Shown: positions 9,807-22,034, counted from the stretch's first letter. The stretch: DNA of 64,000 nt from Adiantum capillus-veneris (GCA_014529385.2 CM043945.1:146237741-146301740); one strand, 5' to 3'. Notes: a model not told the origin generated them from the sequence alone. A program made the numbers and translations.

Positions 9807-10602
9807 TGTTAAGTATGGAGCCTGATTTACCCTTGTAATTTTCTGTGGTAGAAGCGCACATTTGTAAGGCCCCCATTATATATGAGGAGAAGCCATCGTG
9901 CGCGAAGGAAAATCACTCACCGAAAACCAAAATTTTCACGGACAAGAATCATAGGCAACTTTAAAGGCCTCAGGGGCGGAGGCCCCTGAGACTTTTTTTT
10001 CGCCGGAATATTATGGCCGGACGGTGGCCGGAAAGTTGTCGGAAAACAACCGGTCGGTTGGCCGGTGGCCGGTAGTCAATGGCCGATGGCCGGTGGTCGG
10101 AAGTCAATGGCTGGTGGCCAGTGGTCGGAAGTAAATGGCCGGTGGCCGAATTCAAAAGCGGACTTGTCTTCTCAAGGGCGGCCACACATGGGCGGATTGG
10201 AGGGTCCGATTTGGACTTATTCGCACAAGGGCAGCTACACATGGCTGTCTCTCATAAGAGAGGGGAGCCCTTTTGGCCTATAAAAGGAGGCCATTTCTAC
10301 ACACATTTCATAGTGTGAAGTTGATGCAACAAGGCGAGTGTGAGGTGGTGAGAGTGAAGCAAGGCGGGAGCTCCATTAAGGGTATAATCCCTTTGTAAAC
10401 TACTTCTTGTTTTGAAGTACTAAAGCCATTGAGTGGCTGCTTTCCCGTGGACGTAGCCCACATTGCGTAAACCACGTATATCGTGTGTACTTTCTCTCTC
10501 TCTCTCTCTCTCTCTACTCTATAATCTCGTGTATATAAATCTGTCTCTCTCCATTAAGTAATCTACTCAATTATCTATTTAGCTACGTCTTATTTCCTAA
10601 CA
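9807..10602 (+). repeat. 3' LTR of copia element 1
   Basis: 796 bases, TGTTAAGTATGG to TTTCCTAACA, nearly identical to 4979-5794 apart from scattered substitutions and repeat-number differences. Followed directly by the CTTGA duplication. Confidence 0.95.
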
Positions 10603-11446
10603 CTTGAGGAGGCCATGTAATGCATTGTAACCCTTTGTACTAATGCCAACTTCATTACATGCCTTCTGCACATCAACGTCACTCATGAGATTAGAAAACT
10701 TACGCATCACGTCCTTGGTTACAACATCATTAATATGTTTTCCTTTTGGTGCGTGCAAGAGTGCTATGACATCTGCCTTCTTAAGGAAACTACACAAATG
10801 GACATGATCCTCTTGGATTTGGCTACCGCATGTCTCATGGATAAAATTCCTACATTACGAATAGAAAACAAAACAGTCACCACAAAAGCGACTTCATACA
10901 TGTAGGAAATATGATAGGGTATTCCAAAATGCACCTTGTAGATGTAACTCTTCTCTTTTGAGCACCACCTTTGGGAGAAAAAGTCTATATGTCTACAAAG
11001 ATTCTCTTATGCTCCCTTGCACCTAAATGTGTCTCTTTCAAATGCAATATGGTACCCTCAAGCTTTGCAATCTTACCATCCTTCTCTTCCACATGTTTCT
11101 AAAGAGTTTGTGCTTCTTTCTCCGCATGAATGATCCTCTGTTGCATACTAGCAGTGTTATGAAAGATAACTTGGTGTTGATGCATCCACCATTGCATACT
11201 ATGAGCTTTGATAGCGGACAACCACTTACAATAGCCAAGCAGACATTGCTCCCCGCTACCTACATATTGCAAGACAGTAGGGAGACTATTGAATGTTGGA
11301 TACACATTAACCAAACGGTCATTGGGGTAGATGAAAGTATCCACCCAAAGGTCCACATTGGTGTGACCTGCATTGCGGCATTCTTGTGTTGTATGCAAGT
11401 CATAAGTTGAAGGGTGCAAACTCTTTTGACAATAGGATATGTACAC
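10603..11446 (-). pseudogene. Unrecognised transposase-like gene, copy 1, N-terminal part
   Basis: Read on the minus strand from 11446: VDLWVDTFIYPND, FNSLPTVLQYVGSGEQ, CLLGYCKWLSAIKAHSMQWW, then a coiled-coil-like stretch, a TAG at 11101-11099, KHVEEKDGKIAKLEGTILHL, a stop-rich spacer and, at 10797-10603, DVVTKDVMRKFSNLMSDVDV, QKACNEVGISTKGYNALHGL. All blocks recur in the same order in copy 2: IDIWTRGSLYPKN, FNTTSLLTFAGDGEN, GLLGYCKYLTRQAETYKG, KDTILGG, EIQGTLDSLGVSKRGYSAI. The two are roughly one-third identical, so this is an old protein family, not a recent duplicate. No known domain is recognised. Copia element 1 interrupts it at 10602/4979. Confidence 0.7.
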
Positions 11447-12077
11447 TTTTTTTTTTTATCATGACGATGGTGCTGTGGATGGGAGATTTGTACTATCATT
11501 TAGATCCATATCATGGAGAGATGGGTTTGCATAGCATAGAATGAAGGAGGTAGAGAGGGGCCAAGGCAGAGAGTATGGGTTGTATATTATGTAGATTAGG
11601 CATGTTGTAGAAAGGATTAAAGAGTTAACATTAGGATATGAGTTGCAGGACGAGCGGGGAAGGAAAGAGATCAAAATGGTTGAGTGTGCTGAAAGTAAGG
11701 GAGAGGTATGAGAGAGGAGAGGAACAAGGATAAGTGTTATAAAGTGAGAGAGAGAAAGGGGGAGAGATAAATTTAGTCTATTGAGAAAATAACCATGAAA
11801 AATGTTTTTTATGGATTAGATTATGGACGTTTTGATGATGTGGCAATAGGGATAGAGAGAAGTAGTTGTATGTGGGTAGGAAGGAGATGGGGGGTGGGGA
11901 TAGGGAAGAGGCGGGAGGGAGGAGGGAGTTAGAGATTTGGAGGGAGGTGGGGAGTGGGGGTAGGAAGGAGGGGGGAGGGGTAAGGGAGTTGGAGATTTGT
12001 AGGGAAACTCAAAAAGAGTCAACAAATATATTTTCCAGCAGTTGTATTGAGAAAATGACCAAGAAACTTTGTTTTTA

Positions 12078-12138
<61 letters not shown>

Positions 12139-12988
12139 CATATATAGATACATATATATATATATATATACATATATTGGGGGTCATTTTAGGTGAAATG
12201 GGGTCTATTTGCGAGTTTTGAAAAAAATTGGCTTTTTGGCCAAGGGTTATGCACGTTTTTGATGATGTGACAAGGATGTGGATTGGGGGTAGTTATTGTC
12301 ATATCCCCAATCCCCACTCTCCCTTGTCATATCTGAAAAGGTAGAGAGAGAGTGTAGCTATCTCCCCCCACTAGTCTCTACTTAAGTCTAGAAAAAGCCT
12401 ATGAGGGCCTTAAATAAAGCCTATAAAGCTACCTCAATCATTGGCCTTGTCCCCTTAACCACACATATTTTTAGCCTTAAACACTTGAAATTAAGAATCC
12501 TTACAGGGCCCTTTTCATATTCATATTTATCCTAATGGATAACGTGCACCCAAAACCCCTAAAATTCAATTTTTTCAAAAACTTTTGAAATATCATTTTC
12601 TACTCTCCAGACCCCCCTCCCACCCCCCCCCCCCTGCGCGCCCCAAACTATTCCATACCTAAAAAGTGATTTTCTCTCTCTAAAACTCCTTTTCGAAGCC
12701 CTCCTTGGTTGCAACCACCACCCTCACCCTCCACTCCAACTATCTCTCTACTACCATCTCCATTTATGTAGCAAGGAAGCTCCTCTCTCCTCCCCCCCAC
12801 CTCCCATTGCCATACCAAGAAAGGGTCATCTACCTTCTCCTATCTCCATTTCGGCACCGACCATACTCCTCCCCTTGCTGCCACTACCACCTCCCATTGT
12901 CACACCAAAAAAACTCATTCCCTTTCTCCCACTTGCATTGTAGCAACAAGCAAGGTCCTCCTCCTCCTCCTAATTTTCTTTACTCAAC
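11447..12988. repeat. Low-complexity spacer: GA-rich, TG/TA microsatellite, C- and CT-rich tracts
   Basis: 11500-12000 is purine-rich with GGGAGG-type runs. 12078-12135 is a (TG)n followed by (TA)n microsatellite, with another TA run at 12147-12170. 12605-13000 is pyrimidine-rich with C runs near 12620. A diverged repeat containing 'CGTTTTGATGATGTGGCAA' occurs at about 11829 and 12254 ('CGTTTTTGATGATGTGACAA'). Open frames here follow the base composition and are not credible genes. Confidence 0.7.
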
Positions 12989-13500
12989 CATGGCAAGATC
13001 TACTCCACAAAGACGCCCAAAGGATGAGGTCACATCAATTGCATGCCATAACACAAGAGGTATAGATGGTGAGTGGGTGTCACAATAGTTCATCAAAGGT
13101 ACTTGGGTATACATATAGACATCTACTATTGGCCCTCGCCGTGCTCAAAACCTTGCAGACTTGAATCAACATTGGAAAGGAAAGATCCTTAGCTTCAAGA
13201 ATTGCAAGGAAAAGGGGATTGTAGCTGTCATGCAACATGTTTTCTCAATGTCAAGCATGCAATTGCAACAACCAGATTGATTCTCATCACATTGTAAGTA
13301 CATGTTTTGAGGAGCCACTTCATAGTGTCTCCGACACATTCAATGTTATACATGCAAATATTGGAGTAACAATTTTCGCACACCTTTGCCCATCCAAATT
13401 GGTTCAAAGAAAATTTTTCTTATATTATCACTCTTATATTGTACCTACTTCTACACAAGGTTATAGGAGGGAACTTTGCAAATTTCTAGATTGAGAGGAT
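12989..13500 (+). other. Possible decayed coding region, unrecognised
   Basis: From the ATG at 12989 the frame reads MARSTPQRRPKDEVTSIACH then NTRGIDGEW to a TAG at 13086. The same frame stays readable with stops (GPRRAQNLADLNQHWKGK). A separate short frame follows at 13237-13494. It precedes the gag-like sequence at 14.3-17.6 kb on the same strand and may be its 5' part. No motif confirms this. Confidence 0.25.
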
Positions 13501-14311
13501 TACATCTAAAAAGGGTTAGTAGTGGTATAGAAAGCCACGTATTCCTTTCTAGTGAGAACTCAAGTTTTTATGTACTTAATGACAGGTTGTTTGTTGCAAG
13601 TCAAGTTTATAACCACAAAATTGAGAATAGAGTGTCGACATAGAAGAAAGTGTAAACCAAGGGAGACCTTTAGAAGCCATAACGAAAGAAGTGCCAGACA
13701 CTTATTCCGACTCAAGCTTCGAGATGTCTCCTTTTTTTTACTCAATCAAGAATTGGGACCTCACTCAAGTCCAAGCATATTCTAACCTTCCTTAAAACCA
13801 ACAAGTACAAAACCCAGATGTATTTGTCTCCTAATGAGGAATTTGTTGTAAGGGTAGATGACCATACTGTCGAGTTTGAAGAGGAGGTTAGGGTGAACAA
13901 ACAAGACACCTTCTACATGGACTGAAATGGGGTGCAATACCTCAAGATACAAGATTCTAATTTGGTAGACGGATGGGGATTGGAAGTTGACACAATTATT
14001 CCAAACTTGGAGGGTGCACCTTTAAGAAACTACTCATATAAAGTGCATTCAAAGGGTATTAAAAAAAAACCCCTTACTTACATGCTTGAGGTAATAAAAT
14101 GACCCCTTTTTCTTCAAAAACTTATGGGTTTTTCAATTAAAAACCCCTTTTTGTTAATATAATCCTATGAAAATTTTACAATTTTGGCAATTAAGAAACC
14201 CATTCATTTGAACTCATGTGTTAACTTACATGTCTAAAAGGCGAACCCCTCGAGATTCCAAACAAGGATGTGAAAGAAGGATCGCATGTGCTAGAATTAT
14301 AAGGATATTAT

Positions 14312-14803
14312 TTGATAGATACTAAAGCTCTAAAGAGCATACCCATTGACAAACCTAGGCTTAGAGTCTATTGTTGGGAAGCCAACAATGTCATCGACTT
14401 GATCTCGACTACTCATGCCAAACCAAGGCAGTTGACACCCTTGAAAATCATGTATATTTTCAAGATCAAGAAAGGTTTAACAAAACATCCTGTCCACCTC
14501 TTTAGGGATTATTATAAGAAACATTTTGTTATGATGACTCCAAAGGAGATTGAACAGACCAAATATCAGGGACATTTAATCCGAGAACTCATTTCAGGAA
14601 CAATATCTAAAATTGAGCAGAACATAGGGCCAAATGATAGAGCGTATGATAGCATGGTCAATCAGAGAGGAAGCACAGATAGAGGCAATTACCTAATGAT
14701 GGAAAAGGAGGCAAGAATGTAGAAACCACCTTCAATAGGGAAAGAATGAGTGACGATAGGACAAGAAGAGGTCCAGATGAGTCACACCTACCAAACAACT
14801 TGT
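14312..14803 (+). pseudogene. Decayed gypsy-type gag, 5' part
   Basis: A 136-codon frame (14312-14722) with KPRQLTPLKIMYIFKIKKG and MTPKEIEQTKYQGHLIREL, then a TAG and continued readable sequence (RTRRGPDESHLPNNLF) up to the TTAA at 14804. The TTAA-flanked element starts there. The sequence resumes after 16168 with KGLMGETPVKRSGWQ. The downstream half has recognisable Ty3-type gag motifs, so this half is assigned by continuity, not by motif. Confidence 0.4.
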
Positions 14804-14807
14804 TTAA

Positions 14808-16164
14808 CACTAGGTTGGTAATGGGACACTTTTATGTCCTGGGACACTTTTATATCCTGGGACACTTTTATGTCCTATTAAGTGACCATTTTCCTTGAAT
14901 TATGTCAAGAGTTTCAAAATGGATTTTGAGGTGCTATCTGTCTAGAAAGTTGTCGCATGAGATGAAAAAAACTCGACATTTTTTTGGAATATCAATTCCA
15001 TCTTTAACCTTGTCCTTGCACAACATTTCACAATCTAAACTGTGTGAAAAAACGGGTCCTGTTTTTGTCTTTTTTCAACATTTTGCGACTATATCACTCT
15101 AGAATTCATATTTGTGAGGCCTATAATGCTAGAGAACTATCTTTAGTAGTCCTCAACATGTAGTGATGCTTCTAGGGAGAAATAAATGTTAAAGTTGTAA
15201 GTTATGACCAAATTACAAAAATTGTCAAATCCTGTTTTCTAGCCAATTTTAGCTCTTCTATGATTTTTTTGGTGGCTTTCATGATATCCAAATGCAGTTT
15301 TGATTTTCTATGTTGCATATTGTAACATAAAGCTAATATTCCTTGAGTTTTGGGGCACCTAATACCCGATTTTTCATAGTAGAAAACGATAGTTAAATTT
15401 TTCGATTAAAGAAGAAAACGAAACATTCTAGTATATCAAGTATAGCTTTTTCAATATTGTTAGCTTCTTATGACAACTACATGCATTTTGTAGGTAGTAA
15501 CCATATCTATTCATAAGGATCAAATTTGGCTAGATATTGAATAGTTTCTATGGTATTCTACAACTCATAATGTTGAACCCAGTTTTTTCATGTTTGCTGT
15601 ATTTAGCACTTTATCTTTGTCCCCAAGATTCCCCTTGGTAAGAGATGTATTATTCTTTTGACATGCTCCATGGCTCCTTATGAACCTAAAGGACAATAGG
15701 GAACTAAGAAAACATGCATATATTATTTGTATTGAGGGTGGCTATAGAAACTTTGATGATAGGTTTGCAGAATGGTATAAATTCATCTTTTTTGTACCTA
15801 TTTCTTTTGGCAAAACAAAAAATAGTGAGTGAGAAGCAATCATATGTTCTGATCACCAACCCATTGAAATTAACTAGGGAATTTATCTCAAGTCCTACAA
15901 AAATCCCTAATCTTATTTTTATGCAACAAAACGTAAGAAATGACTGTTTTGATGAAAATGTACTAGTCCATCAACTTTGGAGGCTTGGTGTGACCAAAAG
16001 ATGAGAAATTTTACAAGTTTCTTATTTTTCCCATGTGTAGTAGGTCTTGAACTATAACCTCATGAAAGGATTTTACAAAATGAGTGGATCTACTATTGTT
16101 TTGGAGGTTTTTTTCAAAACCCTGAAAGGACACTTTTATGTCATGTTAGGTTACCAACCTAGTG
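14808..16164. mobile_element. TTAA-flanked inverted-repeat element, 1357 bp, non-autonomous
   Basis: The ends are perfect 14-base inverted repeats, CACTAGGTTGGTAA at 14808 and its complement ending at 16164. Both are bounded outside by TTAA (14804-14807 and 16165-16168). Just inside, each end carries GGACATAAAAGTGTCC-type motifs (three copies of GGGACACTTTTAT at 14828-14880 and one at 16128). No transposase is encoded. The TTAA duplication is the hallmark of piggyBac-type transposition, while the CACTA start alone would suggest En/Spm, whose duplication is three bases. It split a gag reading frame. A second copy in inverse orientation lies at about 49655-50980. Confidence 0.75.
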
Positions 16165-17610
16165 TTAAAGGCCTAATGGGAGAAACACCAGTCAAGAGAT
16201 CAGGTTGGCAGAACACAATCATAGAGTCGAACCAACAAGTTTCCAAAAATGTTTCAAAAAATACAAGGGAACCGTATGAACACTTATCAAGCTTCATACA
16301 AGTTCTGAGAGCCAAACGCATAACTGACTTTCATACATAGTTTCAGGGGTTTGGAATGGCCTTAGAAGGCAAATCTTTGACCTGGTTCTAGAACATACCT
16401 CCTGGATCAATAAATGACCTATCAAAATTGTCAATGAGATTTGTTGCTGCGTGCTTGAAAATGGGAATCAAGCATAGCACTATGTGCAAATTTAGAACTT
16501 TAAATAGAAATAGGGAGAATGGTAAGAGATTGTGTGAGTCGAATGAGACAATACATTGATAGATGTCCAGAGTTGGAAATACCAACCAAAGAGACACTTG
16601 TCTCACTCTTCTGAAAGGGATTACTAAACAAGTATTTGCATGCTATTTTGTATAGCAAAAAAACATGACTTAGGAAGCATGCAATCTGGTTGCTAGTGAC
16701 TTGGAAGATAATTAACAAGGAAAGAAGTGTTAAAGACTCACAGAGTGAGAGAACCACATCTATTGTGCCAGCACAAGTATGACCAACTGAGGCAACTCCT
16801 GCCAATGCTATAGTAGACATGCTTAAACTCATGAAGAGAGAATGAACGACTTGATGACCACATGCAAAGGATGCCAATGAGAGGGCTAGGATAGGGTTAC
16901 CCTCAGGGAAAACCTATCAAACATCATAGACCATTGAAATGGTGTGCTATTTAAGGAAAATGGAAAAACCACAAGGCAGATGAGTGCTATTATAATCCCA
17001 AATATGGTGGAAATGTCCAGTATGTCCCAATGAGGCCAGAAGGACACCCTATGTATTGATATCCACCAAATGTGGCACCAATGCACGAAAAACCCATGAA
17101 TATGGAAAGACTGCAACCTATATTAGGTCAATAGCCACCACTACTAGGGAATAGTAGAGTAATAGTCAAGTACATGTTTTCAGAGGGGCAAGTGGATGAG
17201 CAAGCTCTGGTACTTGTTACACCATACCCTGACATGAGTTTTGTACCAATGGGGGTGGAGGAAGAATGATATACTCAGTTGACGTGTGCAATAGTAGAGA
17301 CACTCTATCCAATACCTCTAGAGACGGCACTTGTTTACTTCATTGTGAACTAGGGAGCTAGACCTCACATGATCAAACCAATGACAAAACCAAAAACCAA
17401 AAATTTCCATAACTACGGAGCAGATGACCATTGTAAAAATGATGCGAGACCTATAGAGGCATCTTTTGGAGCGTGTGATTGCAAGGGGGGACATTTCCCG
17501 AAAGACTATTCTATGAATCCAGTGAACAAAGGGAGAACATCCATAAACATAGTTCAAGTGGTGCCGAGCAGCTCCTTAGAGGAGCACACGGTTCTGATTT
17601 GAGTAGTAAC
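16165..17610 (+). pseudogene. Decayed Ty3/gypsy gag with zinc-knuckle remnants
   Basis: After the TTAA element the frame reads KNTREPYEHLSSFIQVLRAK, then FQGFGMALEGKSLTWF and NIPPGSINDLSKLSMRFV, AACLKMGIKHSTMCKFRTLN. This is the Ty3 retrotrans_gag pattern 'F...L.G.A..WF..L...I..f..l...F....'. Further on, CAI.GKWKNHKADECYYNPK (about 16950-17000) and CDCKGGHFPKDYSMNP (17481-17520) look like broken CCHC knuckles. Many stops interrupt it. The polymerase genes are not recognisable in 17.6-18.6 kb, so the element is truncated or eroded. Confidence 0.65.
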
Positions 17611-19180
17611 TAGGGCACAGACTAAGTGGAATCAATAGGAAAGTACCAGTGGGTCACACACGACCGACGGTCCAACAAAGATTCCAGGAAAGAACAACAC
17701 AAATGATATGATCTTTGAAGATGAAAACAATGTAGAGAGATTGCAGAGAAAGAGAAGGTAGTAGAAAATATGTGAGCACTGTCATCAGACCTTAAGGAAT
17801 CAAAACCAAAATTGAAAAAATTTACAAACCAATCAACGCAGCCTTAGAAGATTTCAAAACTGGAAAGCAGGTCAGACATTGGAAACCAAATGGAAAAAAT
17901 TATTCAACACCTGAAATGGAAGCTACTAAACTACAAGAGTACAAAAACTTACTCCAAATAATGTAGTCCATGCTGAAAAAATAGAAATCTCAGTTAGAAA
18001 ATCAGCAGCAATTGAGACTAAAACCAATAAGGAATAAATGCAAGAGTAGGAAGTTTCGGAAAAACCTCTAGGAGACTGTTGGTGGATATGTTGTGAGAAG
18101 ATGCTAGTATAGCGAGAACTAAAGAAACATACCAAAATGTCATCCAAGGATGTAGCTCGACTCACAGGCGCATGGAAGTAAATAGATGGTTGCCAATCAC
18201 CTACTTGACCTTCTAAGACACTCTCTACTCGAGGAAATCAAACCTAGACATCCTATGTGCTTGTGACTGCAATAAAATCTACAGTGCTCATGCTACCAAA
18301 ATCAAGACCAAAAGTCCTCACATTGCCTTGAAACTCACTACGTGACGGGTATCTAACCTCACTCCTATCTTATTGCACATTTACGAGAACCATGATTAAA
18401 TTGTCAATCCATGGGATGAAGCTGACTCAACTAGTGCATAGAGGCTACAAGAGGTTGTCAATCTTTCGAAAAACAACAAACAACTTGTATCTAACTCTAG
18501 CTACACTCAAGTGACTGAAATCACCAAAATCCAATCGCTCATCGACAAACAAATCACATCCGTTATAGCATCAAATGACATCCAAGCGTAATAAAACTTC
18601 TATGACAATTTTGTAAGACCTAAGCACACATGCTTATGGTCTCAAATCCCACTTTAGGTCAAGTGCAAAAATCACGATTATTAACAGCAGTGGATTTTTG
18701 ACCTAGTCGTTTTGGACCCAGAATGCATCTAAATGCTTAGCAGTGATACCCCAATACCCCGCCTATTCTTAGTTTTTGATTTTGAAGTGTAAATTTCTAC
18801 TTATGATGAAATTAGGCCGTGGGTCGACGACACCAAAAGCTACGAAATACTATGAAATGCTTACGTCAATGCGTAGAGCTCTTACCTACGGTTGCAATGC
18901 AACAAACGTGATTGCAACGTGACAACGAGGGAGGGAGTAGGAAGCACAAGAAGGAGAGAAGTGAGCACCATTAGCTCACGCTGTGTATTTCATTATCCAG
19001 AACTTGAATCTAACTTACAAAAATTGGCTTTTATACCTTAGCCAAGATTTTTGGTGGTCAAACTAATAATCTGGGAGCTCTAACTAAAGATGAGTAAAGA
19101 TAGGTTGATACAATCTAGAAGCTTGTAGCCCCGGCTGATCAATTACAAAGTTTATCCAAAAAAGATGAGTTACAATATTC
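17611..19180. other. Spacer, probably eroded retroelement, no gene assigned
   Basis: Only short broken frames are present. The fragment around 17690-18170 is Lys/Glu/Asn-rich and may be the tail of the gypsy gag region. At 18666-18684 a sequence 'AAAATCACGATTATTAACAG' resembles the palindromes of 38.9-39.5 kb. Confidence 0.4.
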
Positions 19181-22034
19181 TCAATTTATCAAAATAATAA
19201 GTGTTTTTACAATGAGAGCTCCAAAAAATGATATCCAAGATAGCTTGCTGCTAACATTTCCACCCTCCTCGCCTGTGTCATCCCTTGACATAGCTTTATG
19301 GGCTAAATATTCTTCAAGTTGACGGCTCGCAAGGCGGTCTTTAAGTGCATGTAGAGACTTTTCGTATCTGATTTTTCTCTCTTTGTTTGGTACCTGCAAA
19401 AACTGCATAGTGACTCTGTTTTTAAGCTCGACTACGGAGTATCCTACAAATCATTGAAGTCAGGTTGCTGATCACTGGCCCAAAAATCTTTGTTCGCCAA
19501 GGGAAAAACCCTATGTAGAATGCTTCCTCAAACGCCAACATATTATGAGAAGGTAAGAACATGCAGCGGGTGTAGAAGCCATAGAGGACTTCTTCGGAAG
19601 GTTGATCACTAAGATCGTAGCATAAACCTTTATTGCCCTTGAGGAATGACATCCACGGGGCTCTTGCTTTCTCTGGCTCATGAAAGACTTCAATGTAGGT
19701 GAGCCACATTCGGCAAATTTTATAAAGCATAGCACATGAAAGATCAGGTAGACTTTTGAAGAATGACATGGCGCTCGTTAGGGTTTTCACCATGTATTCT
19801 TCTATCGGCGATCCCTTTTCTAGAGCTGGCAATCTTGGGTAATTCAGCCATATTGACCGCTTCTTTGTTATTGCCTCATGTGCTTGCCATGTCCTTACTC
19901 TTGGTACATGACAAAAACTTGGATCCTTTTGAAGTGCCGTAGGTGCTCTTGTGAACATTAGGTATCTTGGATTCTTTTTCAGCCATCTCTTCCTCCACTT
20001 AGAGTGGTCTTCATCTGCGCCTTCTACTTGCATGTCTTTATAAAGTCTTTCTTTGACCTGGAGCAACTCCACCTTTATCAAGGGATATGGTGAGGATTGT
20101 TGATGCCATTATGCACTGATTTGATTGGGAGTGAGTTGAATAACATTGACAGAGTGAAGAACTCTCAACTCCCAATCCATTGTTGCTTTCCACTACTCAT
20201 CCGTCTCTTGTGTAACCTTTTCTTTAAGTGCATCTTCCTCAGTTTTTGAAAGCTGGACCATTGGCACTTCATCTGCTTCTGTTAATGGTACTCTTCCACC
20301 TATCCCTTCTGCTGGCTGTGCTTCCATCTCAGCAAAAGAGACTGAGGGAATATCAATATGTGGGTGCTCTAAAGTACCTGCTTCTTCCTGCGTCTCTTGG
20401 TGTCCATCTCTCAGCAGCAGCTGGTTGACTCTTTTTAGCTCCGCTATTTCTTTGAGCAACTCTTCTTCTCGTTGTACCCACATTAATGCCAGGTCTCTAC
20501 GTTGTGACTACTCTAGCTTTGGCTCTAGCTCAAGATATTTGTTCTTTTTTTCTAGTGCTTTGTACACTTCGTATGTTCCTTTGATCGAGGCAACTGCAAG
20601 ATTTTCTTGTATTTGTCGTAAAAAGGTTGCCTGATCATTAATCCTCTGCTCTGAATATAGCAATGAGGTGTTTGCCACATCTAGATGTACTTGAATCTTT
20701 TGCATTGATAGATTGTAGTTAGAAGTTTGTTAGTAATATCTATCAGCTATCCGTCTTTTGTTTTGCAAGCATCTGACAAATTCATGAGAAGTTCACCTAA
20801 CTCCTGCATTTCCTTTTGTTGTTTGTCTCCAGCTAGCTGATTTTGTTTAGCTTCATCTTTCAATTCTTGGACTTGTCCTTGCAGATCTGTGATGACATTT
20901 AGTCTGTACTTTAACTCTCCTTGGAGATCAACGTCAATCACCATCTCCAATTCTTTGGCCTCTGTGTTGTGGCTAAGTGCTGTTGATCGAAGTTTTTATG
21001 TCATATATGGCATTTGCTTTGCATATTCATTGACTTGCAGAATCACCTCATCATTGATCTGTCAGTCTTCACTTCTTGACAGTTGCTGCCTAGACGTTTT
21101 GGCAGTCTCTTGTGATTCTCTTGGTGGGGTTGTGGTGGTTGTTTGTTCTTGCCCTTGAGGCTGTGCTTGGGCCTCTTCTGCTTTGTCATCTTGAGGCTTC
21201 ATGGATGCCTCGGCCAATTTTTGTTGTGTGGAGGTAGAAGGGTTTTCCTCTTTTTCCTTTTTCCTTGTTTGCTCAAACCTTGCTAACTCCTCTTGTGCAG
21301 GACTTGTTGCCCTTTCCGGCTATGGTTCTTTTGCTTTGGCTTGGTTTTGATTAGTGACTACCTGTTGTGCAATTTTTGCTGCTTGTTTTTGTTCAGATTC
21401 TTCTTCCTTAGTGGGCTCAGCTTGTGTGGTCCTATCTACTAGTGATGGTGGATGGCTTTGCATGGGATGGTTATGATGTTCTGTAGTAGGTGAAGAAGGT
21501 CGGGGAGACATGTCACCTTGTTCATGCTGGGCTTCTCCTTGTGTGGTTGATTCTTCTGCTTGTTCTTCACGTTCGACCACGTCTGCTCTAGCTTTTCTTT
21601 CTGCTTCTTGAGCTTCTTTCAACTTTAGTGCCTCTACCTCCTGATACATTCTTTCCAATAGATCCTTTGGACCTTCTGCTTCTCTCCGTACAAGTGCTTT
21701 GTTCTTGGTCCTTTTACTTCTATAATTACCCACTTAGCAGGATCCTTTCCTTGAGCTTGGTGGCTTCGTTCATAAGAGTGTTTCTCTCTCTCAAATCTTG
21801 CCTATTTTTGTTGAGGCTCCTCCTGATGTGTGGACACTGATTTTCTTTTCATCTCTTTGATGCGTGCTCTTCTTTCCTCATTGTTGGAGCTTTCACTGCT
21901 ACGCCATTTTGGAGAGATCTTGGCATATTCTTCATCAGATTTGTAAGTTATTTTGGTGGATCTTGTGGCTCGAGGGAATGGTTGTGCGGACACGATCCAT
22001 GTATTTTGATTTGGGCAAGGTGGCAAGTTGTCTG
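19181..22034 (-). pseudogene. Unrecognised coiled-coil gene, 3' part, split by the TR-GAG array
   Basis: Minus-strand frames run from 22034 leftward: SDEEYAKISPKWRSSESSNN (21802-22034), a Glu/Lys/Gln-rich helical region EGPKDLLERMYQEVEALKLK (21320-21733), more heptad-like sequence (20747-20950, 20508-20705, 20193-20483 with REEELLKEIAELKRVNQLLL), then a globular segment at 19422-20081 with WLKKNPRYLMFTRAP, FFKSLPDLSCAMLYKICRMW, and a C-terminal piece to 19181. The stretch 20705 to 19422 keeps one frame but is cut by TAG at 20510-20508 and about 20190 and by a TAA. The N-terminal part lies beyond the array at 37968-38768. No family is recognised. The arrangement resembles plant transposon-associated proteins of the 'mobile domain' sort, which is inference. 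Confidence 0.45.
22030..22034. other. Target site duplication GTCTG, left end of TR-GAG array
   Basis: GTCTG precedes the first LTR of the array; GTTTG (37963-37967) follows the last one. Four of five bases match, consistent with a five-base duplication with one later change. Confidence 0.7.

Larger units (their letters stand above)
4979..10602 (+). mobile_element. Complete Ty1/copia LTR retrotransposon (Tnt1/Tork-like)
   Basis: The element is bounded by two near-identical LTRs (4979-5794 and 9807-10602) starting TGTTA and ending TAACA, and is flanked by CTTGA on both sides. It has a primer binding site matching initiator tRNA-Met, a purine tract before the 3' LTR and the copia domain order gag, protease, integrase, reverse transcriptase, RNase H. 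The high LTR similarity points to a recent insertion. Three coding breaks are visible: TAG at 5934, a frame change near 6240 and a one-base loss near 7770. It landed inside the copy 1 gene in the opposite orientation. Spliced without it, the minus-strand frame of that gene is continuous. Confidence 0.97.

Noticed and set aside
11816..13088. Proline-, leucine- and glycine-rich ORFs
   Set aside because: They follow the purine/pyrimidine bias of the spacer and contain microsatellite sequence; no domain or homology between them.
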